Positions 1 to 6,237 of a stretch of 6,545 bases of DNA are shown here, piece after piece. The notes under the pieces are model-generated. The model worked only from the letters and a program-made list of their open reading frames with translations. It did not search any database and was not told the DNA's origin. Position numbers and translations under genes: made by a program. Within the stretch, counting starts at the first letter, position 1. Every line of letters starts with the position of its first letter. This DNA comes from an uncultured Clostridium sp. GTDB lineage: Bacteria > Bacillota > Clostridia > Lachnospirales > Lachnospiraceae. The stretch is from the NCBI GenBank assembly GCA_900551135.1, contig URUX01000138.1:1-6545 (forward strand), given 5' to 3'.

Positions 1-957
1 TCCTGCCAACACCAGAATATTAAACAGTATAGAAATACCGAAATTCATTAGAAAAATCCGGCTCTTCACATTATAATCCGCCAGAAAGGCATAATCCGGT
101 ATATAATAAATATAACTCAGCCCAGTTAAAGTAAAGGCGTTGGAAAAGACAGTCACCGGTTCACCGGCTACCTTCATCTTCACGGACCTGGCGCCGCTCC
201 CCGGCTCCTCCCAGGTACTGGTTCCCTTTAGATTATCCAGAACTTCCTGACTTCTCCCTTTGTCAGAACCGGACTGATAAAGAATTCTTCCATCCTCAGC
301 TGCCAGTACAAAGCATCCCTTGCTTTCGTCAATATATTCCTGAAAACTGCCTGGAGAGATGTGAAAAGCGGCCACGATGGTCTGCCCCCTGCCTTTCAGA
401 CCTGATATTTTTTTCACATAGGTGAGCACCGGTTCTCTGGAGGGATATACTCCGTCAGACAGTTCAAAAAAGTATTGATCTGCACCCATCTTCTCAAATT
501 CAAAATACCACGGAAGATACTGGTTTACCTCTTTTTCATCCAACGGAAAATGTATTTTATTAAATCCGGTCACGATGGTTCCGGTTCCTTCATAATAAAT
601 ATCCATACTCACCACATACGGATACACCTTTCTGATCTCCTCCAGCTTTCCTACCAAATCGGTAATCGCCTTGGGCGAATCGATGATCGAGCGTTTCTGG
701 GGAAGCAGTACAGGCTCATTTAACTTTAAATCCGAAAAATAAAGCTGGGGAATATCCACCAGGGATTCCATAATCTGCTTGTCTATATTGCGGAAGGCCA
801 GATTGGTAACACGCTTATTGTAATCGATAAAGCTTTCCAGATATACTTTGCTGTTCATATCATGAAAAACAAAGTAATTGAACGCAGAGAGAATTGTGAT
901 ACTGCAAAGATTAATGCACAAAAGTATGTAAAAAATTGAATATCTTTTAGCCCCCAT
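1..957 (-). CDS. Membrane-anchored sensor/regulator, N-terminal part (AraC-type regulator or YesM-type histidine kinase); runs off the window
   Basis: An uninterrupted frame of 319 codons starts at ATG 957 and is still open at position 1, so the C-terminal part lies outside the window. A GGAGG ribosome site (965-969) sits 7 bases before the ATG. Residues about 7-27 form a hydrophobic anchor, about 28-297 a polar extracytoplasmic region, and about 301-319 a second membrane segment. The motifs around residues 117-160 (IYYEGTGTIVTGF, then LPWY) remind me of the sensor regions of two-membrane-pass AraC-family regulators in Lachnospiraceae. YesM/LytS-type sensor kinases share this layout, and the deciding HTH or kinase domain is not visible. 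The gene follows a sugar ABC permease by 22 bp on the same strand, so the inferred role is sensing an extracellular sugar or its binding protein and controlling the transporter. Family choice is uncertain; the membrane-sensor architecture is solid. Confidence 0.8.
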   Translation of the reverse strand, partial: MGAKRYSIFYILLCINLCSITILSAFNYFVFHDMNSKVYLESFIDYNKRVTNLAFRNIDKQIMESLVDIPQLYFSDLKLNEPVLLPQKRSIIDSPKAITDLVGKLEEIRKVYPYVVSMDIYYEGTGTIVTGFNKIHFPLDEKEVNQYLPWYFEFEKMGADQYFFELSDGVYPSREPVLTYVKKISGLKGRGQTIVAAFHISPGSFQEYIDESKGCFVLAAEDGRILYQSGSDKGRSQEVLDNLKGTSTWEEPGSGARSVKMKVAGEPVTVFSNAFTLTGLSYIYYIPDYAFLADYNVKSRIFLMNFGISILFNILVLAG

Positions 958-979
958 GGTAAGTCCTCCACTATCTTTG

Positions 980-2092
980 TTAACCTTTGACGGACCCCAC
1001 CATCATTCCTTTTACAAAATACTTCTGCAGGAATGGATAGGTGCACACGATGGGAAGCAGAGACAACACCAGTGCCGCCATCTTCATGGTCTCCGTATGC
1101 ACCACCACATCTACCATTGCCTCCATGTCGGCCGTCTGTCCATTGGTCAGTATCGTCTGAAGGACATACTGAAGGACATAAAGACCGGTTTTCGTCACAT
1201 AGAGCATGTTGTCCATCCAGGAATTCCAGTGCTGAACACAATACCATAACGAAATTGTAGCCATAACCGGCTTGGATAAAGGCAGATAAATGCGAAACAG
1301 GACCATAAAGGGCGTGGCTCCGTCTATCTTTGCCGATTCCTCCAGTTCTCCCGGTATACTCATAAAAAAGTTTCTGGTGATGATGAGGGCAAAGCCTGTC
1401 ATCATACAGGGAAGAATATAAACCAGAAAATTGTTGGTCAGATGGAGATTCTTAATCAATAGATATTTAGGAATCATTCCGCCTGAAAAGTACATGGTAA
1501 ACACCACAAAAAGCATGAGGCCCCTCCGGTAGGGAAGGTTTAGTTTCGACAGCGGATAGGCCGTCATGACCGTGATCAGTACACCACAGCCGGTTCCTAT
1601 GACAGTTCTCATAATCGTGATAAAATAGCTGTGCCAGAAATTGCTGTCAGTTGCAATCTTGCGGTAGCCCGAGAAGTCAAATTTCGTCGGAAACAAATGG
1701 AAGCCCGTCGCGTTTACGACGGAAGCAGGACTCATGGAGATTGTCACCACCTGCATGAAGGGAAGGATGATGGTCACCAGATAATTCTCCTGGGGCACAT
1801 CAAACAAAACATAGTCAATTCCCCGTGATTTCAGTTGTTCCTGCGCATCAATTACATCGGAAACGTAAACGGAACTGATGCCGCCTCCAGGATAGTGGAG
1901 TTCTACCTTGCCGGTAGGCGCTGCCTCATTCTGTTTTATCCAGACCTGCTCATAGTTTCCTGCATCCAGTGCGCGGTAGTATTCCTGTTCGCTGAGAGCA
2001 TCCCTGTTGCCGCCAAACAGGGTCGTAACAACGATTATGACAAGTACAATGCTCAGGATTAAACCAAATCCTCTATACTGCTGCTGTTTCAA
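980..2092 (-). CDS. In-frame fusion: FtsH N-terminus joined to a MalG/LplC-type carbohydrate ABC transporter permease
   Basis: The product is 370 residues and starts at TTG 2092 behind AAGGAGG (2100-2106). Residues 1 to about 110 look like the FtsH N-terminus: TM1 at about 10-27, then an extracytoplasmic domain with QNEAAPTGKV and YVSDV, ending in ENYLVTIILPF. Residues about 111-370 look like the inner-membrane permease of a CUT1 sugar importer. They include SMSPASV at 119-125, membrane segments near 156-178, 191-207, 219-240, 275-293 and 338-357, the EAA cytoplasmic loop (EESAKIDGA from 251, LP at 270-271) that contacts the ATPase, and the typical end QKYFVKGMMVGSVKG. CUT1 permeases are usually about 280-300 residues, so the first segment of this one is missing. 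FtsH is usually over 600 residues; its AAA+ and HEXXH parts are absent. Both halves are clear; whether the join exists in the cell is not. It may encode a non-functional or altered permease, or be an assembly chimera. Confidence 0.85.
   Translation of the reverse strand: MKQQQYRGFGLILSIVLVIIVVTTLFGGNRDALSEQEYYRALDAGNYEQVWIKQNEAAPTGKVELHYPGGGISSVYVSDVIDAQEQLKSRGIDYVLFDVPQENYLVTIILPFMQVVTISMSPASVVNATGFHLFPTKFDFSGYRKIATDSNFWHSYFITIMRTVIGTGCGVLITVMTAYPLSKLNLPYRRGLMLFVVFTMYFSGGMIPKYLLIKNLHLTNNFLVYILPCMMTGFALIITRNFFMSIPGELEESAKIDGATPFMVLFRIYLPLSKPVMATISLWYCVQHWNSWMDNMLYVTKTGLYVLQYVLQTILTNGQTADMEAMVDVVVHTETMKMAALVLSLLPIVCTYPFLQKYFVKGMMVGSVKG
1757..1768 (-). other. Approximate junction between ftsH-like and permease-like sequence
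   Basis: On the minus strand these codons read ILPF (residues 109-112). FtsH proteins commonly carry a LPF/LPI-like stretch at the start of TM2, and LplC-type permeases carry (L/Y)PF just before the conserved V-T-I-S-M-S stretch. The join can therefore lie anywhere in a few codons of shared sequence, which would suit microhomology recombination or a mis-join. The exact base cannot be fixed without the two parent genes. Confidence 0.6.
1757..2092 (-). pseudogene. ftsH: 5' fragment of ftsH (membrane AAA+ zinc metalloprotease)
   Basis: This is the FtsH-derived first third of the fusion gene, about 112 codons. Intact FtsH is a hexameric, membrane-bound, ATP-dependent protease that degrades misfolded and regulatory membrane and cytosolic proteins. 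Only TM1, the extracytoplasmic domain and the first residues of TM2 remain; Walker A/B, the second region of homology and the HEXXH zinc site are not encoded. The position directly after hpt, with a ribosome site overlapping the hpt stop codon, is the conserved Firmicute place for ftsH (tilS-hpt-ftsH). That supports this being the native ftsH start and not a random similarity. Confidence 0.82.
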
Positions 2093-2106
2093 AAAATTGC
2101 CTCCTT
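2093..2106 (-). promoter_or_regulatory. Ribosome binding site fixing a TTG start for the ftsH-permease fusion
   Basis: AAGGAGG (2100-2106) is followed by a 7-base spacer and then TTG at 2092. The site overlaps the hpt stop codon TAA (2105-2107), which suggests translational coupling. No ATG or GTG is better placed, so TTG is the likely start. Confidence 0.8.
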
Positions 2107-2635
2107 ACTGTCCCAGTTCTACTACCCCGATATACGGCAAATTCCGATATTTTTGATCGTAGTCCAGACCATATCCCACTACAAATTCATCGGGAATGGT
2201 AAAGCAGGTATAATCTACTTTAACCTGTTTTTTTACGCGGCGCTCCGGTTTATCCAAAAGCGTGCAGAGTTTGATCTCATTTGGGTTTCTCTTCTCTAAA
2301 AGTTCAATCAGATAAGCAAGGGTCCGTCCGGAATCAATAATATCTTCTACTATCAGAACATTTTTACCCTCTAACGGCTCATCCAGATCCTTTACAATTT
2401 TTACAATACCGCTGGATTCTGTGCCGCCTCCATAGCTGGACACAGACATAAAGTCCATGCTCACAGGCATATCCAGACGTTTTGCCAGTTCACAGGTAAA
2501 AAATACGCCGCCCTTTAAAATACAGATCAAATGAATCGGCTTTCCGGCATAGTCAGCATTAATCTGAGCTGCAACCTCGTTGATTCTTGCATTTACTTCC
2601 TCTTCTGATAATAAAATGCGGATCTTATCTTCCAT
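2105..2635 (-). CDS. hpt: Hypoxanthine phosphoribosyltransferase
   Basis: This cytosolic purine-salvage enzyme transfers the ribose-5-phosphate of PRPP to hypoxanthine (often also guanine), giving IMP or GMP. The 176-residue length is normal for the family. Visible motifs are the LKGG loop at 40-43, the flexible SYGGGT loop at 67-72, the PRPP-binding signature VLIVEDIIDSGRT at 93-105 with the two acidic residues E97 and D98, and the purine-binding end around 149-160 (DEFVVGYGLDYD). ATG 2635 has a strong GGAGGAGA site (2641-2648). The start overlaps the tilS end by 11 bp, so the two are probably translated in a coupled way. In Firmicutes hpt normally lies between tilS and ftsH; here the upstream side is canonical, but only the start of ftsH follows. 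Nothing is missing in the protein. Confidence 0.96.
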   Translation of the reverse strand: MEDKIRILLSEEEVNARINEVAAQINADYAGKPIHLICILKGGVFFTCELAKRLDMPVSMDFMSVSSYGGGTESSGIVKIVKDLDEPLEGKNVLIVEDIIDSGRTLAYLIELLEKRNPNEIKLCTLLDKPERRVKKQVKVDYTCFTIPDEFVVGYGLDYDQKYRNLPYIGVVELGQ

Positions 2636-4001
2636 GATGTTCTCCTCCGTTCAATTCTGCTTGTAGTATTGTTGTCGTCTGTGGGCCTATTTTATAGTAT
2701 TCACTGATCCGGTATCCAATGATCCATAAAATATGGTTTCCATCTGCCAGCAGAAATACAGAATCCCTGTCAGCAGCCGGAATCTTTTCATCAATCATAT
2801 AAGCCTTTACGCTCTTTTTTCCTCCGCCTTTCAGCGTGATATAATCACCAGTTCTGCGGGTACGCACAGACAGCCTATTTTCTATTCTATCATAGTCAAA
2901 CCATTTCGTATACTGGTTTTTAGGAAATTCCTGGTTTTCCTGACCTCTTTCCCTTGAAAACACTTTTATTTCTAATGGCGGAGGCGCTCCTGCCCTGTCT
3001 GCTGTTCTCGTTTCCATCTCCCGGCTTTTCTTCTCAATCCGAAGGCCGGTATATTCCCGCACCGCCCATATTCCATCAGGCAAATCCGCCCGCCTGCCCG
3101 TTTGTCCGGACAGCAGATCCATCAGCGCATCAATGTGATTAGAAGATAAGTCTTTTTCCGTTCCGGCCGTTTCTGCCAGAATCCGGCGAAGCACGTAGCT
3201 TTGCAAAATCTCCGGCTCTTCTGACAGCTGGTCTGAAATCAGCCCCGGGTCCCTGCTGTCTCTGTGTACAGACAGCCACTTATCTGCCGCATCCTGAAGG
3301 AATTCATGGGCCTGACGAATTTTCTCTCCTGCCTGACGGATGTGCTGACTGGCTTTTGGGTTGATATTTTCTGTAACTGCCGGGAGAATAATCCGGCGCA
3401 TCCGGTTTCTGGTATAATCATCGGTCTGATTTGTAGAATCTTCACAGTACTGCAGATGGTTCTCTTTTAGATACTCCAGAATCTCTTTTCTGGAAACACA
3501 CAGAAGAGGGCGTATGATCCGCCCCCGTACCGGTGAAATCCCCCCGATTCCTGCCAGTCCAGACCCCCGAAACAGGTTATACAGTATGGTTTCTACACTG
3601 TCATCTCCATGGTGTGCAGCTGCGATCTTCACTTTACCGCCTTCGTCCCAGGTCTCTGCCTCCTGTTCCAGCAGCTGATACCGCAAAATCCTTCCTGCTT
3701 CTTCTTCCGATACCGAATGTTCCTTTGCATATCCTCTTACATCTGCATGCAGCACATGGCATGGCACTGAAAGGCTGCTGCAAAGCTGTTTCGTAAACTC
3801 TGCGTCTCTGTCTGCCTCCTGTCCTCTGAGACCATGGTGTACATGAACTGCCCGGAGTTCCAGCAAATACTTCTCCCTAAGCCGCGCCAGCAAATGAAGC
3901 AGGCAGACAGAGTCTGCTCCTCCCGATACGGCGGCAATCACCTTGTCACCAGATTCAATCATATGATACGTTTCTATATAATTCTCTACTGTATTTCTCA
4001 T
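2625..4001 (-). CDS. tilS: tRNA(Ile)-lysidine synthase
   Basis: TilS joins lysine to C34 of the CAU-anticodon isoleucine tRNA using ATP, changing both its codon reading (AUA) and its charging identity; it is normally essential. From ATG 4001 the protein is 458 residues. It shows the PP-loop ATP site SGGADS at 26-31, VHVHHGLRG at 52-60, AHHGDDSVET at 129-138, RPLL at 164-167 and DSTNQTDDYTRNRMRR at 188-203. The C-terminal TilS domain at about 375-440 includes RTRRTGDYITL and IPAADRDS. I chose ATG 4001, preceded by GGTGAGAG, over an in-frame TTG at 4028 that would add nine residues with no family match. It lies 34 bp after spoIIE and overlaps hpt by 11 bp, so the three are likely co-transcribed. 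The linker at about 327-362 is variable, as usual for this family. Confidence 0.96.
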   Translation of the reverse strand: MRNTVENYIETYHMIESGDKVIAAVSGGADSVCLLHLLARLREKYLLELRAVHVHHGLRGQEADRDAEFTKQLCSSLSVPCHVLHADVRGYAKEHSVSEEEAGRILRYQLLEQEAETWDEGGKVKIAAAHHGDDSVETILYNLFRGSGLAGIGGISPVRGRIIRPLLCVSRKEILEYLKENHLQYCEDSTNQTDDYTRNRMRRIILPAVTENINPKASQHIRQAGEKIRQAHEFLQDAADKWLSVHRDSRDPGLISDQLSEEPEILQSYVLRRILAETAGTEKDLSSNHIDALMDLLSGQTGRRADLPDGIWAVREYTGLRIEKKSREMETRTADRAGAPPPLEIKVFSRERGQENQEFPKNQYTKWFDYDRIENRLSVRTRRTGDYITLKGGGKKSVKAYMIDEKIPAADRDSVFLLADGNHILWIIGYRISEYYKIGPQTTTILQAELNGGEHHGR

Positions 4002-4035
4002 AACTCTCTCACCATCATCCCGATGCAAATCCTGT

Positions 4036-5448
4036 TTATTTTTTCCAGATTCCTGCCGCCAGCACCGTCATATCATCCCGGATTTCTTCTTCAAACGAAC
4101 AGGCAAATTCCAATACCCGGCCTGCCAGTTCTTTTGGCGGGCAAAACGGCTGCATCTCCAAAAACTCCCGGAGAACCCCTTCCTTGTCTTCTCCTGGAAG
4201 TCCGTCCAGCACTCCGTCGCTTACCATAACAATCCGGTTATTGTCCCACAGCTTTTTTGATAACAGCTGCGGCTCTATGGGATTTAAAACACCAGCAGGC
4301 ACATCACAGGTTTCCAACAGTTCTACACCGTCTTCGTTTTTAATAAATGTAGCCGCTGCTCCCAGCTTCATGGCCTCTAATACGCCGGTATTTAAATCTA
4401 CACAGCATAAATCCAGCGTTGCCGGATGCTGCTCACTGCCCGTCAAAAGCAGCACCGTATTCACCAGTTTCAATGCTGCTCTGGCAGAAAAACCGGTCTC
4501 CAAAAGCTGTTCCGTCAGTTCGATTACCTTCTGGCTTTCTTTTGACGCAGTACATCCCGTCCCCATTCCATCCGATAAACTCATAATTACCTGACCTTCC
4601 GGATTTTGTCCAAAGGTATAATTATCGCCAGAAACCTCCTGACCCGCTTTGGGGGTCCAGGCAGCTCCGTACAGCATCTGATAACTGCCTGTCTCTGTCA
4701 GACGGATTACCGACGGCCGGCTGCCGATTACAGTACGGCTGTCCCTTGCTGAATGCCATTCATGGCCGCCCATTATCTTTGTCATAATGCCTGCTGCTTC
4801 ACTGGCTGTCATGCAGGCGCTGCATGTCATATGAAGGGTCAGATAAGCTTCTCTGCGTTTATTCTCATACTCCAGTACCAGCAGGTTGTCCACAAATGCC
4901 CTGCGGCGCCGAAAGGCTTTGCGAATGTCTTCTGCCCAGTGTTCTGTCACATTGGACGCCGCCTCCATTTGACGGGAAAACTCCTCCAGAATCAGAGCCA
5001 GTTCCCGAAACTGTACAATCACTGCATCTCTGCTTTCTAAAAATCTGTTTTTCCAGGTCAGATTCATAGCCGCCCGTCCCAAACTGCGGTTTAACTGACG
5101 CATATAGGATTCCCGTCTGGCACAGGTTTCCAAAAACAATCTGGGCATATCCTCATCCCGTACCTTTCCATTCTGCTCAAATGAACGAAGAAGGTAGTAC
5201 AGGTAATAACTGTCTTCTTTTTCGCTGTCTGCCGGTATGCTGCACCTGCAGCAGTCTCCGCACACCATGGATGCCGCCGTCTGTACCGCCGCCTTTGCAT
5301 CTTCCCTGGTCAGACGGTTTCCTTCCTCATCATCAGAGAAGGCTCTGGCCAGCTGGCTCAAAGAAGCTGACATCTCCCTTAACCTGTTTGCTGTATATAC
5401 ATTTACATCCGCCATATCCTGACGTTCTGGTTTCCGTTTTAAAAGCAC
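4036..5448 (-). CDS. spoIIE: SpoIIE-type PP2C serine phosphatase lacking the N-terminal membrane domain
   Basis: In spore formers SpoIIE dephosphorylates the anti-anti-sigma factor SpoIIAA, releasing sigma-F in the forespore, and also acts at the polar septum. The 470-residue product has a regulatory/oligomerisation region at about 45-260, with the Cys cluster C63/C66/C67/C69 and C109 seen in this family. The PP2C domain follows at about 262-470, with metal-ligand motifs SGDNY (D275), LSDGMGTG (D293), VSDG (D411) and RDDMTV (D458/D459). Classical SpoIIE is about 800 residues with some ten membrane segments in its first 300; here none is present. The start is GTG 5448, 7 bases after GAGGAGGG (5456-5463). 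An in-frame stop at 5476-5478 rules out a longer N-terminus in this frame. A dedicated Spo0A-type promoter lies just upstream. I infer a soluble or partner-tethered SpoIIE. The truncation could be lineage-normal or a loss; the phosphatase itself looks intact. Confidence 0.92.
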   Translation of the reverse strand: MLLKRKPERQDMADVNVYTANRLREMSASLSQLARAFSDDEEGNRLTREDAKAAVQTAASMVCGDCCRCSIPADSEKEDSYYLYYLLRSFEQNGKVRDEDMPRLFLETCARRESYMRQLNRSLGRAAMNLTWKNRFLESRDAVIVQFRELALILEEFSRQMEAASNVTEHWAEDIRKAFRRRRAFVDNLLVLEYENKRREAYLTLHMTCSACMTASEAAGIMTKIMGGHEWHSARDSRTVIGSRPSVIRLTETGSYQMLYGAAWTPKAGQEVSGDNYTFGQNPEGQVIMSLSDGMGTGCTASKESQKVIELTEQLLETGFSARAALKLVNTVLLLTGSEQHPATLDLCCVDLNTGVLEAMKLGAAATFIKNEDGVELLETCDVPAGVLNPIEPQLLSKKLWDNNRIVMVSDGVLDGLPGEDKEGVLREFLEMQPFCPPKELAGRVLEFACSFEEEIRDDMTVLAAGIWKK

Positions 5449-5455
5449 AAAAAAT

Positions 5456-5463
5456 CCCTCCTC
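5456..5463 (-). promoter_or_regulatory. Strong ribosome binding site for the GTG start of spoIIE
   Basis: GAGGAGGG lies 7 bases before the GTG at 5448-5446. It decides the non-ATG start: the next in-frame ATG is 11 codons downstream and has no comparable site. The same bases can pair with CCCTCC at 5489-5494 in any transcript that begins upstream of the spoIIE promoter. Confidence 0.8.
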
Positions 5464-5474
5464 ACCTGTGTAAC

Positions 5475-5507
5475 ATTATATACAAGCTGGAGGGAAATAT
5501 TTGTCAA
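5475..5507 (-). promoter_or_regulatory. spoIIE promoter, sigma-A type with 21-bp spacer
   Basis: On the minus strand TTGACA (5502-5507) and TATAAT (5475-5480) are both perfect hexamers separated by 21 bp, not 17. From family knowledge, the Spo0A-activated sigma-A promoters of Bacillus spoIIE and spoIIG have this stretched 21-22-bp spacing and rely on Spo0A~P for activity. Transcription would start near 5468, leaving a short leader with the ribosome site. A 17-bp alternative -10 (TGTATA, 5479-5484) matches only 3 of 6 positions. Confidence 0.78.
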
Positions 5508-5508
5508 T
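5500..5508 (+). promoter_or_regulatory. Spo0A box overlapping the -35 element
   Basis: The plus strand reads TTTGTCAAT, 8 of 9 against the 0A-box consensus TTTGTCRAA. It covers the -35 hexamer of the spoIIE promoter, the place where Spo0A~P binds at class II sporulation promoters in Bacillus. Confidence 0.65.
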
Positions 5509-5533
5509 TGAGGAAGATAAATCCATCAAATTT

Positions 5534-5542
5534 TCCGACAAA
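5534..5542 (-). promoter_or_regulatory. Second Spo0A-box-like site upstream of spoIIE
   Basis: The minus strand reads TTTGTCGGA, 8 of 9 against TTTGTCRAA, about 27 bp upstream of the -35. A weaker third site, CGTCGAA (5556-5562, one mismatch to the TGTCGAA core), lies a further 14 bp upstream and overlaps the divIC end. Tandem upstream sites fit a Spo0A-activated promoter, but the sites are short and chance matches are possible. Confidence 0.55.
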
Positions 5543-5552
5543 AGATGCGTAG

Positions 5553-5888
5553 TTATTCGACGTTTCCTGGTTTTAATAAAATTTCGTCCGGATCTACTAA
5601 CCCCAGTTTTTCTTTTGCCACTTCTTTAATATATTCTTTTGTCTGAACATATTTGCGTTCTTCTTCCAGTTCTTCTGCTCTCTGGATTTCCTCTTCTTTT
5701 ATGGCGTTTAAACTGTCCAGACGAATCTGGTACTCCTGATTAACGGCTTTGAGAGAACTTCCTTTAATATTTACAACCACAGCAAGGCTAAGCACTACCA
5801 TGGTAATCCCCAGAAGCGCCATCCGATTGCCCCATTTGTCTTTTTTCTGTGCTCGTGACCGTTTTGTTGCTCTCACATTTTTCCTCAT
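5553..5888 (-). CDS. divIC: Septum formation initiator protein DivIC/FtsB family
   Basis: DivIC is a single-pass bitopic protein that forms a complex with FtsL and DivIB (FtsB-FtsL-FtsQ in Gram-negatives) and activates septal peptidoglycan synthesis. The 111-residue product has a short, very basic cytoplasmic tail (1-22), one membrane segment at about 23-40, a heptad-like Glu/Lys-rich coiled coil at about 44-80, and the family end motif EYIKEVAKEKLGLVDPDEI at 85-103. Length and layout are typical. ATG 5888 keeps the basic tail expected of the family, although its ribosome site is weak (AGGTG about 11 bases upstream). It also places the first 101 bp inside yabQ; a later Met at residue 23 would remove the tail. 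Placement after yabQ and before spoIIE is the conserved order, here without the S1-domain gene yabR found between them in Bacillus. Confidence 0.92.
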   Translation of the reverse strand: MRKNVRATKRSRAQKKDKWGNRMALLGITMVVLSLAVVVNIKGSSLKAVNQEYQIRLDSLNAIKEEEIQRAEELEEERKYVQTKEYIKEVAKEKLGLVDPDEILLKPGNVE

Positions 5889-6228
5889 TTCTAATCTGAC
5901 ACCTAGATAATTTTATTCTAATCCATTCAATTGCATTTTTCAATAGTTTTAAATAAATTCGGCTGAAAAACCGGTCATAGATTACCATTCCGGCAAAAAT
6001 CCCGGCAATCACATACGCTCTTAACTTGCCGTCATTTTCCTGATAAAGCAAACGGAAAGCCGTCATGCCTGCATAGATCCAGTAAAAAAAATCTTCCGCC
6101 CCTGTCCACAGGCTGCGGTGGCGGATCAAAAGCCGGAATACCCGGAGAATATCATAGCATATCATCAGCCAGGCACCGGCAAGCAGACTGATACCGGTCA
6201 GTTCCATTTCCTGCAGCAGTCCGTCCAT
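5788..6228 (-). CDS. yabQ: Spore cortex biosynthesis protein YabQ
   Basis: YabQ is a polytopic membrane protein made in the mother cell under sigma-E in Bacillus and needed for spore cortex formation; its biochemical role is unknown. The 146-residue product has membrane segments at about 9-31, 44-62 and 70-86, with family-like YDILRVFR at 25-32 and DFFYWIYAG at 46-54, followed by a basic stretch. It starts at ATG 6228 behind GGGGGA, 9 bp after yabP. Residues 114-146 are encoded by the same DNA as the DivIC start in another frame and look like an out-of-frame reading (polar, no family features). The yabQ stop may therefore have been lost by mutation or a sequence error near 5890-5910. Family identity rests on synteny plus the membrane pattern. 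Confidence 0.88.
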   Translation of the reverse strand: MDGLLQEMELTGISLLAGAWLMICYDILRVFRLLIRHRSLWTGAEDFFYWIYAGMTAFRLLYQENDGKLRAYVIAGIFAGMVIYDRFFSRIYLKLLKNAIEWIRIKLSRCQIRNEEKCESNKTVTSTEKRQMGQSDGASGDYHGSA

Positions 6229-6237
6229 TTCTTCCCC

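Noticed and set aside
855..1247. Antisense-frame and alternative-frame reading on the minus strand (130 codons) overlapping the permease C-terminus and the sensor start
   Set aside because: It lies across two real genes in a different frame, has no family features, and its composition is that of a shadow reading.
4002..4028. TTG start for tilS giving nine extra residues
   Set aside because: The added residues match nothing in the family; ATG 4001 places the PP-loop at residue 26, as expected for TilS.
3834..4594. Plus-strand open frames of 131 and 136 codons opposite tilS and spoIIE
   Set aside because: They are the reverse-strand shadow of well-supported genes, with no ribosome site and Ser/Pro/His/Cys-rich composition typical of antisense readings.
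5479..5484. TGTATA as the spoIIE -10 at a standard 17-bp spacing
   Set aside because: It matches 3 of 6 positions, while TATAAT beside it is perfect and gives the 21-bp spacing known for this promoter class.
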